Shown here in pieces: positions 62,141 through 64,000 of a DNA stretch of 64,000 nucleotides. The stretch's first letter is position 1; each line of letters opens with the position of its first letter. The notes below the pieces were generated by a model that ran no database searches, had not been told where the DNA came from, and was given only the letters and a program-made list of their open reading frames with translations. The position numbers were made by a program, and so were the translations under genes. Source of the stretch: Pseudoduganella violacea (GTDB taxonomy: Bacteria > Pseudomonadota > Gammaproteobacteria > Burkholderiales > Burkholderiaceae_D); contig NZ_JACHXD010000018.1 in assembly GCF_014191875.1 (NCBI RefSeq), positions 1 through 64,000 on the forward strand, given 5' to 3'.

Positions 62141-63370
62141 TCAGGCGCCGGGCAGCATCAGCTTGGCGAAGGCGCTCAGTTGTTCGGGCGGCGCCTCGGC
62201 GCCGAATTTTTGCTGGTACAGGCGCTTGAAAATATCGTCGGGCTTGAGCTGGTCCAGCTGATCGAGCGAGAGCGCCGCTTCGTCCAGCGACATGCCGCGC
62301 GCGGCGCTCGAGGTCTCGATCTTCGCCAGCCGAACCGGCTTGCCCTCCAGCGCGGCCTCGATGCGGCTGCGCAGGCCGGGTTCCGGCCCATCCAGGCGCA
62401 CGCGCACTTCGAGGAAGGGCTGGGCTTCCGGCGCGCGTTCGGGCAGTTCCAGCGCCGCCAGTTCGGCCAGCACCTCGTCCAGCGGCGCCGGCGTGACGGG
62501 CACGCGCAGCAGATCGACGGCGCGCGGCACGAAGAGCGGCGTCACTTCGCGCAACTGGCCGCCTTCCAGATCGATGCGCAGCACCTGGTGCTGATAGCGG
62601 GTTTCGGCGAAGGAGAGCGGAATCGGGCTGCCGCAATAGCGGATGTGTTCCTGTTTGCCCACGCTCTGCGCCAGGTGCAGGTGGCCCAGCGCGGCATAGG
62701 CGATGGCCGGCGCGAAAATCCCGGCCGGCAGCATCTCGGTGCCGCCGATGACGATGCGGCGTTCGGAATCGTTCGACATCTGGCCGTCGACCATATGGCA
62801 ATGCCCCATGGCGACGATGGCCTGGCCCGGCTCGCACTGGGCCTTGGCCTGTTCCAGCGCCAGGCGGTACAGCTCCGCGATGCCGCCCAGATAAGGATCG
62901 CCGCCTTCCTCCGCAATGCGCGGCACGTCGGACGGGCGCAGGAAGGGCAGGGCCAGGCACCAGGCTTCCACCGCGCCGCCGCGTCCCGTCAGCGGCAGCA
63001 CCAGGCGTTCGACCTGGATCGCGCCCTCGGCGTCGCGCGGCACATGGCCGACCACGCGCGTGCCATGCGCCTCCAGCAGCGGGCCAGGCGCTTCCAGCCG
63101 GCCCGGCGAATCGTGGTTGCCGGCGACGACGACCAGGTTCAGATGCGGCAGGCGTTCGCGCGCCTGGCGCAGGAAGTGGTAGAGCTGGCGCTGCGAAGCG
63201 GCCGAGGGATTGGCGCTGTCGAAGATGTCGCCGGCGATCAGCAGGCCGTCGGCCTGTTCGGCCACGAGGGTATCAAGCAGCCAGTCGAGGAAGCACTGGT
63301 GCTCGTAGGCGCGCTCGAAATTATGGAGCGACTGGCCCAGATGCCAGTCGGAGGTGTGCAGCAAACGCAT
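62141..63370 (-). CDS. sbcD: Exonuclease subunit SbcD
   Basis: A 409-residue Mre11-type nuclease subunit. The metallophosphoesterase motifs are in order: HTSDWHLGQSLH, AGDIFDSANPS, VVAGNHDSPGRL, MGHCHMVDG and a GHLHLAQ block with the last His. It cuts DNA with Mn2+ while SbcC supplies ATP-driven movement. Normal length, first gene of sbcDC. Confidence 0.96.
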   Translation of the reverse strand: MRLLHTSDWHLGQSLHNFERAYEHQCFLDWLLDTLVAEQADGLLIAGDIFDSANPSAASQRQLYHFLRQARERLPHLNLVVVAGNHDSPGRLEAPGPLLEAHGTRVVGHVPRDAEGAIQVERLVLPLTGRGGAVEAWCLALPFLRPSDVPRIAEEGGDPYLGGIAELYRLALEQAKAQCEPGQAIVAMGHCHMVDGQMSNDSERRIVIGGTEMLPAGIFAPAIAYAALGHLHLAQSVGKQEHIRYCGSPIPLSFAETRYQHQVLRIDLEGGQLREVTPLFVPRAVDLLRVPVTPAPLDEVLAELAALELPERAPEAQPFLEVRVRLDGPEPGLRSRIEAALEGKPVRLAKIETSSAARGMSLDEAALSLDQLDQLKPDDIFKRLYQQKFGAEAPPEQLSAFAKLMLPGA

Positions 63371-63450
63371 GGATTAAACGGTCAAAGGCGCGGGAAGCGC
63401 CAAATATAGCGCAAACGGCCATCTTTCGTCTTGATGCGGCGCGAAGAATT

Positions 63451-64000
63451 TCACGCCGCGTCCGGCAGCAGGGCGCCGGCACGGTAGGTATTGCGGCCGG
63501 CCTGCTTGGCGTCGTACAGCAGCACGTCGGCCCGCTTCAGCAGCTCGGCCGGACTTAAGTCCTCGTCGCTGTAGTAAGTCAGGCCGATGCTGGTGGACAC
63601 CGACACGGTGATGCCATCCAGCTCGAAAGGCGCTTGCATGGCCTTGACGATCTTGCCCGCCAGGATGGAAGCGTCGTCGGCGCGGCTGATGCGTTCCATG
63701 ATGATGGTGAACTCGTCGCCGCCCAGGCGGGCGACGGTGTCGCTGGCGCGCATGGTGTGGGTCAGGCGCGCCGAGAAGGCTTTCAGCAGGGCGTCGCCGA
63801 CCGCATGGCCATACGTGTCGTTGACCGGTTTGAAGCGGTCGATATCCATGTACATCACGGCCATCATGCTGGCGTTGTCGCGGCAGTAGAGCATGCTCTC
63901 GTTGAGCCTTTGCAGGAAGCCGGCGCGGTTGGTCAGGCCCGTCAACGCATCGACCTGGGACAGCTTCAGCAGGCGTTGTTTCTCGCGCTTCTGGGCGCTG
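63451..64000 (-). CDS. GGDEF-domain diguanylate cyclase, C-terminal part (truncated by window end)
   Basis: The frame stays open to the window edge, reading QKREKQRLLKLSQVDALTGL before NRAGFLQRL. Active-site loop ARLGGDEFTIIME is intact, so cyclic-di-GMP synthesis is expected. Five residues before GGDEF is RASD, which fits the RxxD inhibitory site for product feedback. The N-terminal sensory part lies outside the window. It ends 80 bp after sbcD, same strand. Confidence 0.93.
   Translation of the reverse strand, partial: SAQKREKQRLLKLSQVDALTGLTNRAGFLQRLNESMLYCRDNASMMAVMYMDIDRFKPVNDTYGHAVGDALLKAFSARLTHTMRASDTVARLGGDEFTIIMERISRADDASILAGKIVKAMQAPFELDGITVSVSTSIGLTYYSDEDLSPAELLKRADVLLYDAKQAGRNTYRAGALLPDAA

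Overview
The window looks like a chromosomal segment of a high-GC, flagellated, aerobic beta-proteobacterium of the family Oxalobacteraceae (Massilia, Duganella or Janthinobacterium type). This placement is inferred from gene families and order: an flhDC-motAB-che cluster, EarP next to an EF-P carrying Arg32, a DUF3460 gene beside scpA and panC, a PEP-CTERM protein, and caa3-type oxidase genes beside gltX. No species can be named from the sequence alone.

Layout. 1-5.6 kb: an RHS polymorphic-toxin gene with an AT-rich 133-residue tip carrying a JAMM/JAB-like motif, then an NTF2-fold-type immunity gene interrupted at a T9 run, then a second, tipless copy of about 876 bp of the RHS core. 5.7-8.3 kb: an algI/algJ-like pair for exopolysaccharide O-acetylation, with a decayed copy of the algJ tail behind it. 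8.5-12.6 kb (minus): a CHRD/PEP-CTERM protein, then kynU-kynA-RNase T2-small hydrolase. 12.6-26 kb (plus): two sigma-28-type promoters in a 110-bp repeat upstream of flhDC, then a membrane methyltransferase, motAB, a CheZ-like gene, cheY, cheA, cheW, an MCP, cheR, cheD, cheB and cheY. 26-38 kb: EAL-like/HDOD protein, panC-scpA-DUF3460, an EamA transporter, a GNAT enzyme, metG, apbC/mrp, DUF4399, a beta-lactamase-fold serine hydrolase and gltX. 38-44.3 kb: three tandem tRNA-Ala/tRNA-Glu units, a six-gene cytochrome oxidase cluster, and two further identical tRNA-Glu genes. 44.3-50.5 kb: earP-efp, a DUF1778/GNAT toxin-antitoxin pair, an amidase and dbpA. 50.5-58.2 kb: an AcpA-like phosphoesterase, a three-gene operon ending in an OmpA-like protein, initiator tRNA-Met, a methyltransferase and several small unknown proteins. 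58.2-64 kb: sbcC, sbcD and the end of a GGDEF gene that runs off the window.

How genes work together. FlhD and FlhC activate flagellar transcription; MotA/MotB form the stator; the CheA/W/Y/R/B/D set with its receptor and a CheZ-like protein forms one chemotaxis pathway. EarP rhamnosylates Arg32 of the EF-P encoded next door. KynA and KynU catalyse two of the three steps from tryptophan to anthranilate; kynB is absent here. Subunits I, II, two III-type and IV make a terminal oxidase whose subunit II carries its own cytochrome c domain.

Most promising for novelty: the RHS toxin/immunity locus with its homopolymer frameshift and duplicated core; the unassigned 83-aa/123-aa/OmpA-like operon at 53.3-54.5 kb; the twin sigma-28 promoters upstream of flhDC; and the 23-residue repeats in the CheA linker. 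All functional statements come from motif recognition by eye.
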